This document shows positions 54,020 to 63,323 of a stretch of 64,000 nucleotides of DNA, piece after piece. The stretch comes from Streptomyces sp. Tu 3180 (lineage in GTDB: Bacteria > Actinomycetota > Actinomycetes > Streptomycetales > Streptomycetaceae), in contig NZ_WOXS01000002.1 of NCBI RefSeq assembly GCF_009852415.1, positions 372,001 to 436,000 on the forward strand, written 5' to 3'. The translations under genes were made by a program, and so were the position numbers. The stretch's first letter is position 1, and each line of letters begins with the position of its first letter. The notes beneath the pieces are model-generated. The model ran no database searches and was not told where the DNA came from. It saw only the letters and a program-made list of their open reading frames with translations.

Positions 54020-54724
54020 TCACGGTGTGCGGAACCCTCGGAAGGTCACCTGCCTGCGGGTGGTGAAGCCGAGCCGCTCGTACAGGGCGATGGCGTCGCC
54101 GTTCGCCTCGGCCACGTGCAGGAAGGGGCGTTCGCCGCGGGCCAGGATCCGCGCGGCGAGCGCACCGACCAGGCGTGCGGCGTGGCCTCGCCCGCGTGCC
54201 TCGGGAGCGGTGCAGACGGCGCTGATCTCGGTCCAGCCCGGAGGCCGCAGCCGCTCCCCCGCCATCGCCACCAGCACGCCGTTGTCGCGGATGCCGAGGT
54301 AGGTGCCGAGCTCGTGGGTGCGCGGCCAGAACGGCCCCGGCCGGGTCCGCGCCACGAGGTCGAGCATCTCGGCCACGCTGTCCGCGCCCAGCCGGACCAC
54401 CTCGGTCCCGGTCTCCCGGTGGGAGTGGTCGGGCCGGGCGGTGCCGGGCCGGATCATCTGGCGGCCCTCGAGACGGAAGACCGGCTCCCAGTCCGGCGGC
54501 GCGGTGGCCGGACAGCTGAACATGTCGGCGAGTTCGCCCGGCCCGAGCAGCCGGGCCAGGTCGGCCCATTCCGCCGCGTCCGGGCCGGCGGACACCGTGG
54601 AGAAGGTCGCGACTCCCGGCAGGTAGGCGGCGGCCCGGCCGAGCCGGCGGGCGAGATGCGCGTGGTGACCAGCGAGTGACTGACCCACCGGGTCGTCGAG
54701 TGCCGGGACGTCCTGGTCCACCAC
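54020..54724 (-). CDS. GNAT N-acetyltransferase
   Basis: This 234-residue protein has a C-terminal FR47-like GNAT domain: TEISAVCTAPEARGRGHAAR near residue 160 (acetyl-CoA pyrophosphate loop), then FLHVAEANGDAIALYERLGF. The N-terminal 110 residues are a family-specific cap. GTG 54724 has GAGAGG nine bases upstream. Acceptor unknown. Confidence 0.9.
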   Translation of the reverse strand: MVDQDVPALDDPVGQSLAGHHAHLARRLGRAAAYLPGVATFSTVSAGPDAAEWADLARLLGPGELADMFSCPATAPPDWEPVFRLEGRQMIRPGTARPDHSHRETGTEVVRLGADSVAEMLDLVARTRPGPFWPRTHELGTYLGIRDNGVLVAMAGERLRPPGWTEISAVCTAPEARGRGHAARLVGALAARILARGERPFLHVAEANGDAIALYERLGFTTRRQVTFRGFRTP

Positions 54725-55244
54725 GGTGCCGTACCTCTCATGTCGTGCGCGGGAGCCGGTCACCCGCACCGCTCGACGCCAGGGGCGTCCCGATCCCGCA
54801 AGAGCCATAAGCTCGCGCCGGCCACCCCTTCTGCGACAGGCCGGTGAGCACGGCGATCATAGACATGCGTCTCGGGGGAGACCCGAAGCGGGCCGCTCGG
54901 CCACCGGGACGCGCGGACGGCGGCCCAGCGGTGCCTGCCGTGAAGCCGCCCGGATCCGGACCCGATGGCCTCTTCGAGTTCGTGCTCGGCGGTGCAACGC
55001 CCCTGGGCGCGGCCGGGGCCGGGGACGTGGTCGGTCCACCGCACGAAGCGGGCGCCGCCTGGTGGGACGAGCGACGGCTCCGGACCGGCCCCGGCCTGGA
55101 CCGCCTGCCCCCGTACTGCGCCGCATCGAGGCGGGGCCGCCGGTGCTCTGGTCAGCCGTTCCGGCACAAGGCGGGTGTGCCGCCGCCGATGCCGTGCCGG
55201 CCGGGAAGGGCTGTCGAGCCCTGTCCCCCGCCTCCGGACGCCGC
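54725..55244. other. Gene-free region
   Basis: 520 bases without a gene I can support; the reading frames present are compositional. Confidence 0.4.
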
Positions 55245-56423
55245 TCACTTCGGCACCGCGCGCGCGGCGACCGCCACGCAGAGGGCGGCGAGGAGCAGCG
55301 TGGCCAGAGCCGCACGCAGGTCCCACTGATGGGCGAGCGCACCGATCACGGGAGGTGCCAGCAGGAATCCGGGCCACTGCCCGACGACCACCACCGACAC
55401 CCCTTCTCCCGCGGTCAGACCAGGCTGACTGCCGGCCACGGCGAAGGCCGACGGAGTGACACAGGCGATGCCCACCCCGAGCAGCGCGAACCCGACGAAC
55501 GCCGCGGCCGGGTGCGGCCGGGCCACCACCACCACGGCGCCGAGCCCGGCCGCGAGGGAGGACAGGCGAAGGAGTCGACGCCGTCCGAGCCGTTCGGTCA
55601 GCCGGTCACCGCGCAGCCGTGTCACCGCGACGGCCACGGCGTACGCGGTGTAGGTGGCGGCGGCGGCAGAGGGCGCCAGCCCCAGCGAGTCGGCGGCGTA
55701 GATGGCGCTCCACTGCGTCACCGCTCCCTCGATGAAGGACGCCTGGAAGGCGATGAACGCCAGGAGCAGAAGCCGCGGGGTGACACGTCGCCGGATGCGC
55801 CCCGGCAGCCCTCCTGCCCCGTGGTCGCGGGTGGCGGGCCGCTGATCGGGGAGCCAGCGGCCCGCCGTGAGCAGGCCCACGCCGAGCACCAGGCTGGTCA
55901 CGGCCATCTGCGCCGCGGGGGTGATGTCCAGCGCGGCGGCCACCGTTCCCAGCAGACCTCCGCAGAGCAGGGCGAAGCTGAAACAGGCGTGGAAGCCGGA
56001 CAGCAGGGGTCGGCCGTAGCGCCGTTCGACCTCGGCCGCCTGGGCGTTCGTGGGGGCGGACAACAGGCTCGCGGCGAACCCCCAGGTCGCGAAGCCCGCG
56101 ATGAGGGCTCCCGGCGTCGACGCCGACGCCGTCAAGGGGGCGTTGACCAGGATCAGGGCCGCGCCCGCCCAACTCATCCGGCGCATGCCCGTCTGCCCGA
56201 TCAGTACGGTGACCAGGGCCAGGGCCGCCAGGTCACCGCCCATGGAGGCGGTGTTGGCCAGTCCCCACGCGGCCTCGTCCATGCCGACCGCGTGCCGGAT
56301 CTCCGGCACGCGGGCCGACCATCCCCCGACGGCCGACCCCATGATCACAAAGACGAGACAGACGGAGAGCCTGCCCCTCACGACTTCCCGGGCAGGAGAC
56401 GGCCGCACACCCGATTCGTTCAC
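55245..56423 (-). CDS. MFS transporter
   Basis: This 392-residue protein has about 12 membrane spans. It includes the first-loop stretch MGSAVGGWSARVPEIRHAVG, LLSGFHACFSFALLCGGLLG and the central basic loop GGLPGRIRRRVTP, as in the FucP/YbjJ-like branch of the MFS. GTG 56423 has GAAGGGA just upstream. Substrate unknown; probably drug or sugar efflux. Confidence 0.9.
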   Translation of the reverse strand: MNESGVRPSPAREVVRGRLSVCLVFVIMGSAVGGWSARVPEIRHAVGMDEAAWGLANTASMGGDLAALALVTVLIGQTGMRRMSWAGAALILVNAPLTASASTPGALIAGFATWGFAASLLSAPTNAQAAEVERRYGRPLLSGFHACFSFALLCGGLLGTVAAALDITPAAQMAVTSLVLGVGLLTAGRWLPDQRPATRDHGAGGLPGRIRRRVTPRLLLLAFIAFQASFIEGAVTQWSAIYAADSLGLAPSAAAATYTAYAVAVAVTRLRGDRLTERLGRRRLLRLSSLAAGLGAVVVVARPHPAAAFVGFALLGVGIACVTPSAFAVAGSQPGLTAGEGVSVVVVGQWPGFLLAPPVIGALAHQWDLRAALATLLLAALCVAVAARAVPK

Positions 56424-56440
56424 CTGGTCCCTTCCTCGAA

Positions 56441-56480
56441 CGCCGAAGGCCGAAGGCCGGACGCCGGACGCCGGACGCCA
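56441..56480. repeat. Short imperfect tandem repeats
   Basis: CCGAAGG occurs twice and GCCGGAC three times in tandem just upstream of the MFS gene. The rest of 56424-56731 holds no gene. Confidence 0.5.
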
Positions 56481-56731
56481 AGAAGAATCGCAAACCCCCG
56501 CCTCCCACCGGCTCCTGGCTTCCCGCGAGCCCGGCGAGTGGGCCCGCCCCCGGCCCGCCCGGACCACCAGGGCCTCCAATCCACCATCCCGGACGGGAGG
56601 GCCGTCAGGCGGGATCACGTCATTCACCGCGGGTCGTGACGCGAAGACGCACAGGCTGTTCTGTGGCCTGTCCCCCTGTCGGGGGTAGACGACGATCACA
56701 ACCAGACGCCGATCACCGAAGGAGACCGGTC

Positions 56732-56956
56732 GTGAACAAGGGCAAGCAGATCACGGGCGCGGCCCGTGAGGAACTCGCGCGGGAGATGAAGAAGGAGTAC
56801 GAGAAAGGTCTGTCCATACGGGCCATCGCCGAAGCGCACGGACGGTCGTACGGATTCGTCCACCGCGTGCTCACCGAGGCGGACGTCCCTCTGCGCAGCC
56901 GGGGCGGGGACCGCCCGCACCGACGGCTCGAGGAGGCCGGGCGTCCCCGAAGGTGA
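56732..56956 (+). CDS. Small helix-turn-helix protein
   Basis: This 74-residue protein is a single homeodomain-like helix-turn-helix: EMKKEYEKGLSIRAIAEAHG, then RSYGFVHRVLTEADVPLRSR, with a basic tail. AAGGAGA seven bases before GTG 56732 fixes the start. Such stand-alone HTH proteins are abundant in Streptomyces and resemble the DNA-binding part of resolvase-type domains. Role unknown. Confidence 0.85.
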   Translation: MNKGKQITGAAREELAREMKKEYEKGLSIRAIAEAHGRSYGFVHRVLTEADVPLRSRGGDRPHRRLEEAGRPRR

Positions 56957-57249
56957 CGACGGCCGTCCCGCCGGGGGCTCGGCCCCGCGGCTCCTGCGGC
57001 GGGCCGATCCCGGCGGGGACCGTCCTCCCCACCACGGGTTCGGCGCCGGGACCGGTACCGCTCTTGGCCGCCGTCCCCCTCACCCCGCTCGTGGAGGCCG
57101 CCGCACGAGGTGAGGGCGGCGACGGGGACGGGGACGGGAAGGAACGGACGAAGGCCGGGCGTTCCGTGACCCGGTGGGCCGTACGCGGCGGCACGGCCCA
57201 CCGGCCGTCCGGACCGGATCCCGGCCTCGCCCCACGGCATCGTCAAGAT

Positions 57250-57480
57250 GCTCGACGAACACGGCGGTCACCGGGCGGACGCGCGTGCGCACCCGGACGT
57301 GGCCCGGGAAACCGAGGAGGCGTTCCACGCGCTCGCCGGCCGCTGCAACATCCCCGAGCAGCACGGGACGTCCCACCGGCACCTGGACAACCGATGGCGC
57401 TCGCAGGCCCGTCGAGCTTCGGAACGGAACACCGCTGCCGCGTCACCCGTCAGGGTCCGGCCGGGTGCTCGTAAGCGCTG
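57250..57480 (+). CDS. Doubtful small ORF
   Basis: An ORF of about 77 codons near 57250 contains a helical, protein-like stretch (HPDVARETEEAFHALAGRCN) and then basic residues. It lacks a ribosome site. It may be a gene remnant. The remainder of 56957-57523 shows nothing. Confidence 0.2.
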
Positions 57481-57523
57481 ATCCGCTGTCGTCCGGGCCC
57501 GACGCCGTGCCAGGATCCGACGC

Positions 57524-58553
57524 ATGCCAGTCCGATACCCGCGCCCCCTGCGTCCCGGTGACCGTGTCGGTGTGACCGCTCCGTCGAGCGGGGTCGCAGA
57601 GGGACTGCGCCGGCGGCTGGACGTCGCCGTCCGCGACGTGGGGGCGCGCGGGTACGAGGTCGTCGTCGGACGGTGCATGGACGGCTCCGGACACGTCAGC
57701 GCCCCGGCCGCCGAGCGCGCGAGCGAACTGATGTCGATGCTGACCGATCCCACCATCCGGGCCGTCGTGCCGCCCTGGGGCGGGGAGACCGCGATCGACC
57801 TCGTCCCGCTGCTCGACTGGGACCGGCTGCGGGAGGCGGAGCCGACCTGGCTCGTCGGGTTCTCCGACATCTCGACCCTCGTCACACCGCTGACCCTGCT
57901 CACCGGCACGGCGACCCTCCACGGCAACAACCTCATGGACACGCCCTACCGCGTGCCCGAGGGACTTCTGTCGTGGCTGGACGTCGTCGCCGCGCCCCCG
58001 GGCCACCGGTTCACCCAGACCCCGCCCGGCCGCCACCGGACCACGGGCTTCGACGACTACGCCGCCCTCCCCGGCGTACGCGAGTACACGCTCGACTCCC
58101 GGGGCACGTGGACCCGACTCGACGGCACCGGTGCGGTGGAGACCCGGGGGAAGGCCGATCGGCGGCTGCATCGAGACGCTGTGCAATCTCGCGGGGACGC
58201 CCTACCTCGACGTCACGGCCTTCGCCCGCACCCGGTCCCCGGAAGGGCTCCTCGTGTACGTGGAAGCAGCCGGGGACGACGCCTTCACCATCTGCCGGAA
58301 CCTGCACGGCATGAGGCTCGCCGGGTTCTTCGACCGCGCCAACGCTATCCTCGTCGGGCGGACCGGCGCACCGGACAGCAGCTCCCTCACCCAGCACGAA
58401 GCCGTCCTCGACGCTCTCGGCCCCCTGAACGTGCCGGTCATCGCCGACGTCGAGTGCGGCCACGTCCCGCCCTACATGCCGATCGTCAACGGCGCCCGCG
58501 GCCGCGTCGTCCACTCCCCCGGCCGGAGCGAGCTGACGCAGACGCTGGACTGA
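57524..58553 (+). pseudogene. S66-family LD-carboxypeptidase, frameshifted
   Basis: The first 207 codons read as the N-terminal half of an S66 peptidase: RPGDRVGVTAPSSGVAEGLR, then TDPTIRAVVPPWGGETAIDL and the FSDIST segment with the nucleophile-region Ser. The C-terminal half (GGCIETLCNLAGTPYLDVTA, then NVPVIADVECGHVPPYMPIV with the catalytic Glu/His area) lies in another frame from about 58150. Removing one G from the G5 run at 58146-58150 joins them as RGRPIGGCIETL. The family cleaves L,D-peptide bonds of cell wall (MccF/LdcA types). Either disrupted or a sequence error. Confidence 0.8.
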
Positions 58554-58850
58554 CGTGCCGGGCCGGACGCCCGGCACGGGGGAAGCACGACGGTGCCCCA
58601 CCAAACCCCGCGCACGCGCGTGATCGGCCGACGGGCCCGCCGGCGCGCCGACGAGTGGCCCGACGCCCCGTCAGCGCACGCCGCGGTCGCGGGTCTCCGG
58701 GAGGGTGTCGTCGTGAGGGAGGGCGCAGGACGGCGTGGGCGCCGGGCCGAGGGGGTTTCGAGGCACTTCGAAGGCGTGCCCGCGCCACCGGCGCGTTCCG
58801 GGGCGCGGCCCGGCCGTCGCGGCGGCCGGGCCGCGCACGCCGGCGACCGC

Positions 58851-59243
58851 CTACTGCGGCTTGGTCGCGATCTGGATCAGATTGCCGCAGGTGTCGTCGA
58901 AGACGGCGGTGGTGACGGGGCCCATCTCCAGGGGCTCCTGGGTGAAGCGGACGCCGAGGCCGCGCAGGCGTTCGTACTCGGCATTCACGTCGTCGACGGC
59001 GAACTGGGCGAGCGGGATGCCGTCCTTGACGAGCGTGTCGCGGTAGGGCTTGACGGCCGGGTGGCCGGCGGGCTCCAGGAGGAGTTCGGTGCCGTCGGGC
59101 TCGTCGGGCGAGACGACGGTCAGCCACCGGTCCTCCTCCCCCACCGGGACGTCGTGCTTCTTCACGAAGCCGAGGATCTCGGTGTAGAAGTGCTCAGCCT
59201 TGGCCTGGTCGTCGACGAAGACGCTGGTCAGGTGGATCTTCAT
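58851..59243 (-). CDS. VOC-family protein (glyoxalase-like)
   Basis: This 130-residue single VOC domain shows two beta-alpha-beta-beta-beta units: HLTSVFVDDQAKAEHFYTEI, then LEMGPVTTAVFDDTCGNLIQ with the metal-ligand Glu near the C-terminus. It is the second gene after the ArsR repressor, coupled by an ATGA overlap. It probably binds or modifies a small toxic molecule; the substrate is unknown. Confidence 0.92.
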   Translation of the reverse strand: MKIHLTSVFVDDQAKAEHFYTEILGFVKKHDVPVGEEDRWLTVVSPDEPDGTELLLEPAGHPAVKPYRDTLVKDGIPLAQFAVDDVNAEYERLRGLGVRFTQEPLEMGPVTTAVFDDTCGNLIQIATKPQ

Positions 59244-59548
59244 GGGGTGTCGTCCTCCGGTCCGGATGGGTCGGGCACGAGCCATCGCTCGGCGATCTGC
59301 CGCAGCGGGGCCGTGTTGAGGTCGTGGAACTTGTAGCGGCCCTCCCGCCTGGTCTCGACGAGGCCGGCGGCCTCCAGCACGGCGAGGTGTTGGGAGACCC
59401 CCTGGCGCGAGATGCGGAGCTGGTGCTTCATGCTCAGTCGTGAGCAGATCTCGAACAGTGTCTGTCCGGACTTCTGCGTGAGCTCGTCGAGGATGGTGCG
59501 ACGGGTGGGGTCGGCCAGGGCCTTGAAGAGGTCGTCGGCCACGGCCAC
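59240..59548 (-). CDS. ArsR-family repressor
   Basis: This 102-residue winged-helix regulator (LFKALADPTRRTILDELTQK, then SRQGVSQHLAVLEAAGLVET with the recognition helix) lacks the Cys metal site of true ArsR/SmtB, so it probably senses an organic ligand. GTG 59548 lies two bases from its operator (59551-59576), and no ribosome site is visible, suggesting a leaderless, tightly autoregulated transcript. It is coupled to the VOC gene. Confidence 0.92.
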   Translation of the reverse strand: MAVADDLFKALADPTRRTILDELTQKSGQTLFEICSRLSMKHQLRISRQGVSQHLAVLEAAGLVETRREGRYKFHDLNTAPLRQIAERWLVPDPSGPEDDTP

Positions 59549-59550
59549 AG

Positions 59551-59576
59551 GATAGGCAAGTAATCACTTGCCTATC
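59551..59576. promoter_or_regulatory. Perfect inverted repeat, ArsR operator
   Basis: GATAGGCAAGT (59551-59561) and ACTTGCCTATC (59566-59576) are perfect 11-bp arms around AATC, directly next to the ArsR start. The position and symmetry make it the likely autoregulatory operator. Confidence 0.8.
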
Positions 59577-59716
59577 AAGTCGGGAAGCGCCGTCTCCCCC
59601 GGGCCACCCGTGAGAGCCCGAAAAAAATCGGACGGCATGTCGAGAAACCGCGGCCGGCTCCGTCCCCGGGGTGAACGCGACCACAATGGGTCGTACCAGC
59701 ACCGAGGAGAAGCACC

Positions 59717-60124
59717 ATGGCGAAGTACCTGCTGCTCAAGCACTACCGCGGCGCCCCGGCTTCGGTCAACGACGTGCCCATGGACCAGTGGACGCCGGAG
59801 GAGATCTCGGCGCACGTGCGGTACATGAACGACTTCGCGGCCCGGCTCGAGGAGACCGGCGAGTTCGTCGACAGCCAGGCGCTCGCCCCCGACGGGATGT
59901 TCGTCCGGTACGACGGAGAGGGCCGCCCGCCGGTCACCGACGGCCCGTTCGCCGAGACCAAGGACCTCATCGCCGGCTGGATGGTGATCGACGTCGACAG
60001 CCGCGAGCGCGCCGTCGAGCTGGCCGGGGAGCTCTCGGCCGCCCCCGGGGCGGGCGGAAAGCCGATCCACGAGTGGCTCGAGGTGCGTCCGTTCCTGACC
60101 GCGTCGCACACCGTCACCGAGTGA
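59717..60124 (+). CDS. YCII-related DGPF-domain protein
   Basis: This 135-residue protein has the DGPF motif in GRPPVTDGPFAETKDLIAGW near residue 75, which names the family, and the YCII ferredoxin-like fold (YLLLKHYRGAP at the start). GAGGAGAAG precedes ATG 59717. It lies seven bases before the ECF sigma gene. DGPF proteins are the known partners of ECF42 sigma factors and may act in a stress response, though their activity is not settled. Confidence 0.92.
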   Translation: MAKYLLLKHYRGAPASVNDVPMDQWTPEEISAHVRYMNDFAARLEETGEFVDSQALAPDGMFVRYDGEGRPPVTDGPFAETKDLIAGWMVIDVDSRERAVELAGELSAAPGAGGKPIHEWLEVRPFLTASHTVTE

Positions 60125-60131
60125 TCCACCG

Positions 60132-61316
60132 ATGGACGACGTCCTGCTGAGGAGCCTCACGCCGAGCGTGCTCGGGATCCTCGTCCGCCGCGGAGCCGAC
60201 TTCGCGGCGGCCGAGGACGCCGTGCAGAACGCACTGGTCGAGGCGGTCCGCCTGTGGGCGGCCGGCCCTTCCCCGAGCCCTCGGCTCCGCTCGAGCGGGG
60301 GAGACCCCGTCCGGGACGTGAAGGGCTGGCTGGTCACCGCGGCCTGGCGCAAGTTCCTCGACGCGACCCGGGCGGACGCCGCCCGCCGCCGGCGCGAGGA
60401 CCTCGTCGACGCGGAGCCGGCGCCCGGGCCCGTGCCCGCCGCGGACGACACGCTCCAGCTCTACTTCCTGTGCGCCCACCCGTCGCTGACGCCGTCGTCC
60501 GCGGTCGCGCTGACGCTGCGCGCCGTCGGCGGGCTCACCACCCGCCAGATCGCCCGGGCCTACCTGGTGCCCGAGGCGACCATGGCGCAGCGCATCAGCC
60601 GGGCCAAGCGCACCGTCTCCGGCGTGCGGTTCGACCGGCCCGGCGACGTCGCCACCGTGCTGCGCGTCCTCTACCTGGTCTTCAACGAGGGCTACTCCGG
60701 CGACGTCGACCTCGCCGCCGAGGCCGTCCGGCTCACCCGGCAGCTCGCGGCCGCGATCGACCACCCCGAGGTGTCGGGGCTGCTCGCCCTCATGCTGCTC
60801 CACCACGCCCGGCGCGCCGCCCGGACCGCGCCCGACGGCAGCCTGGTGCCGCTCGCCGAGCAGGACCGCGGCCGATGGGACACCGGGGCGATCGCCGAGG
60901 GCATCGGGATACTCCAGGCGGCCCTCGCCCGCGACCGGCTGGGCGAGTTCCAGGCCCAGGCCGCGATCGCGGCGCTCCACGCCGACGCGCCCGCCGCCGA
61001 GGAGACCGACTGGGTGCAGATCGTCGAGTGGTACGACGAACTCACGCGCCTGACCGACAGCCCGGTCGTCCGGCTCAACCGCGCGGTGGCCGTCGGCGAG
61101 GCCGACGGGCCGCGCGCCGGCCTGGCGGCGCTCGCGGCGCTGGACCCCTCGCTGCCCCGCCACGCCGCGGTGGCGGCGTACCTCCACGAGCGCGACGGCG
61201 ACCTGGCGACGGCGGCACGGCTGTACGCCGAGGCGGCCCACAAGGCGCCCGACCTCGCCGAGCGCGACCACCTGACGCGCCGGGCGGCCCGGCTCAACGC
61301 CCGCCGGCGTCGCTGA
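60132..61316 (+). CDS. ECF42-type RNA polymerase sigma factor
   Basis: This 394-residue sigma factor has a sigma-2 region (DFAAAEDAVQNALVEAVRLW, KGWLVTAAWRKFLDATRADA), sigma-4 (TTRQIARAYLVPEATMAQRI), and the long C-terminal TPR-like extension (VEWYDELTRLTDSPVVRLNR, AYLHERDGDLATAARLY) diagnostic of ECF42. The extension replaces an anti-sigma factor in controlling activity. About 13 codons (SPSPRLRSSGGD and neighbours) are inserted inside sigma-2, encoded by a palindromic repeat at 60269-60308. Confidence 0.92.
   Translation: MDDVLLRSLTPSVLGILVRRGADFAAAEDAVQNALVEAVRLWAAGPSPSPRLRSSGGDPVRDVKGWLVTAAWRKFLDATRADAARRRREDLVDAEPAPGPVPAADDTLQLYFLCAHPSLTPSSAVALTLRAVGGLTTRQIARAYLVPEATMAQRISRAKRTVSGVRFDRPGDVATVLRVLYLVFNEGYSGDVDLAAEAVRLTRQLAAAIDHPEVSGLLALMLLHHARRAARTAPDGSLVPLAEQDRGRWDTGAIAEGIGILQAALARDRLGEFQAQAAIAALHADAPAAEETDWVQIVEWYDELTRLTDSPVVRLNRAVAVGEADGPRAGLAALAALDPSLPRHAAVAAYLHERDGDLATAARLYAEAAHKAPDLAERDHLTRRAARLNARRRR
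60269..60308 (+). repeat. Streptomyces-type short palindromic repeat inside coding sequence
   Basis: The 40-bp element begins TTCCCCGAGCCCTCGG and ends CTCGAGCGGGGGAGACCCC. It resembles a short interspersed repeat I recall from between genes of many Streptomyces genomes. Here it is in frame within the ECF42 gene. Confidence 0.6.
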
Positions 61317-61722
61317 CGGGCCGCGCCCGGATCCTCCCCCGGCCCCGTGGATGCCGGCAGCAGCGGGCGACGCACGTGCGCGTCGGCGCCCGCACCCGCG
61401 CCCCGCCCGCATCCGTATCCGCGCCCGCGGACGGTCCCGGGCGTGTCCGGCAGGCCGGCTCCCGGGGCCGTCGCGCACACGGCTCCACGGCCATGAGGTC
61501 CTGCGACCGGATCCGGCGGGCTGTCCGGGCACACCAGGCCCCCCGGCCGGCTCCTCGGCTCCGGATGTGACGCCGCCGCCACCGGGAGCCCGCGCACCGC
61601 CTTCCGGGCGGCCGACCGTCCCGCAGGGGCCCGCCGGGCCCGGGGTCCCGGGGCGGTTAGGGTCGGTCTTCGGCCACGGCGTGCGAGGTCAGGAGAACAA
61701 TGGCTCGGTCAGGGAGGCGTCT
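61317..61722. other. Intergenic region
   Basis: No supported gene or clear signal in 406 bases apart from the AGGGAGG ribosome site of the next gene. Confidence 0.4.
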
Positions 61723-62925
61723 GTGAACGTCGGTGTGCAGCGGGGTGCGATCGCCGCCGTGCAGGTGCTCGGCCTCGCCGTGTGGTTCTCCATGTCGGCG
61801 GTGGTGCCCGGCCTGCGAAGCGCCTGGGGGCTCTCGGCCGGCGGCGCGGTGTGGCTGACGGCCTCCGTGCAGTGCGGCTTCGTCGCCGGGGCCGTGGCCT
61901 CGACCGCCCTGAACCTGGCGGACCGCGTCCCGCCCCAGCGCCTGCTCGCCGCCAGTGCCGCGGCAGCCGCCGCCTGCACCGCGGCGCTGGCCCTGTTCGC
62001 CGACGGGCCGGCCGTCGCCGTCCCGCTGCGCTTCATGACCGGGGTGTTCCTGGCCGGGGTCTACCCCACCGGCATGAAGCTCATGGCCTCCTGGGCCGGC
62101 AGCGCCGGACGGGGCAGGACCATGGGCGTCCTCATCGCCGCCCTCACCCTCGGCTCCACCCTTCCCCACCTCATCGCCGGGCTGGGCTCCCTGCCCTGGC
62201 GCGGTGTCCTGCTCGCCGCGGCGGCGGCCGGGCTCGCGGGCTCCGTCATATCCCTGGCCTTCGTCCGGCCCGGCCCCCACGCGGCGCCGGCCGCGCCCGC
62301 CCGCAACCCCCGGTACGCGCTGACCATGTTCACCGAGCGCGGGCCGCGCCTGGCCAACCTCGGCTACTTCGGGCACATGTGGGAGCTCTACGCCCTGTGG
62401 ACCTGGATCCCGGCCTTCCTCCTGGCGACCGACGCCGCGGGAGACCTGCCGGGCTCGGTGGAGGTCACGGTCTTCCTCACCATGGGCATCGGCGGGGTGG
62501 TCGGCTGCCTGCTCGGCGGCTGGGGCGCCGACCGCTTCGGCCGCCCGCCCGCCGCCCTGGCGGCGCTCCTCCTCAGCGGCCTGTGCTGCCTTCTCTCCCC
62601 GCTCTTCTTCCACGCCCCGCCGGCGCTCCTGCTCGCCTTCTGCACGCTGTGGGGCGCCGCCGTGATCGCGGACTCAGGGGTGTTCTCGACATCGCTGAGC
62701 GAGGTCGCCGACCGCCGCTACGTCGGGACGGCCCTCACCGGGCAGACCGCGATCGGATTCGCCCTCACCGTCGTCAGCATCCAGCTCACCCCCCTGCTGG
62801 CCGAGGCCGTCGGCTGGCGCCACGCCTTCCTCCTCCTCGCCCCCGGGCCCCTTGCCGGCGTCCTCGCCATGCGCGCCTTCGGCAGCCGCGCCACACCCCT
62901 CCCCTCCCCGCACGGCACTTCCTGA
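61723..62925 (+). CDS. MFS transporter, NarK/CynX-like
   Basis: This 400-residue protein has about 12 membrane spans. It includes the loop 2-3 motif ALNLADRVPPQRLLAAS, FMTGVFLAGVYPTGMKLMAS (anion-transporter-like) and the mirrored loop GCLLGGWGADRFGRPPAALA. GTG 61723 has AGGGAGG five bases upstream. Substrate unknown; the fold suggests nitrate, cyanate or organic-anion transport. Confidence 0.9.
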   Translation: MNVGVQRGAIAAVQVLGLAVWFSMSAVVPGLRSAWGLSAGGAVWLTASVQCGFVAGAVASTALNLADRVPPQRLLAASAAAAAACTAALALFADGPAVAVPLRFMTGVFLAGVYPTGMKLMASWAGSAGRGRTMGVLIAALTLGSTLPHLIAGLGSLPWRGVLLAAAAAGLAGSVISLAFVRPGPHAAPAAPARNPRYALTMFTERGPRLANLGYFGHMWELYALWTWIPAFLLATDAAGDLPGSVEVTVFLTMGIGGVVGCLLGGWGADRFGRPPAALAALLLSGLCCLLSPLFFHAPPALLLAFCTLWGAAVIADSGVFSTSLSEVADRRYVGTALTGQTAIGFALTVVSIQLTPLLAEAVGWRHAFLLLAPGPLAGVLAMRAFGSRATPLPSPHGTS

Positions 62926-63323
62926 CGCCCGGTGATCACCCGCACGCCGCCGCCGGCGAGCGGTCGGGCCGGACGGGCCGGGGACCGGCGGCCGCCGTCA
63001 CGTACGGCCCGCGGATCGCGGGCTCCCGTGGCGACGGCCCGGACGGCGAGGCGTGCGAGGGCCCCCTCCACCGCGGTGGGCGGGGTGTCGGTGGCTCCGG
63101 GGGGGAGAAGACGTCCTGTCCGGAGGGCGAAGGCCGCCAAGGCCTCCGGATCGGCCGTGGGCTCACCGGCGAGCGCGCCCTTGTCCTGGGGGGCGACCGT
63201 GGCGGACTTCCCGTCCCGGGGTGACGTACGGGCCCTGTCCGGTCCGGCGGGCCGACCGCGGTGTTGCTCCGGCCGGGTGACACACGGAGCGCGGTCCGAC
63301 GCCCCGGCAGGGACGCTGGCGTC
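62926..63323. other. Intergenic region
   Basis: Nothing supported in 398 bases. Confidence 0.4.

Noticed and set aside
54726..56639. 637-codon plus-strand frame
   Set aside because: Antisense of the MFS gene plus flanks; composition is Arg/Gly/His-rich without membrane or enzyme motifs.
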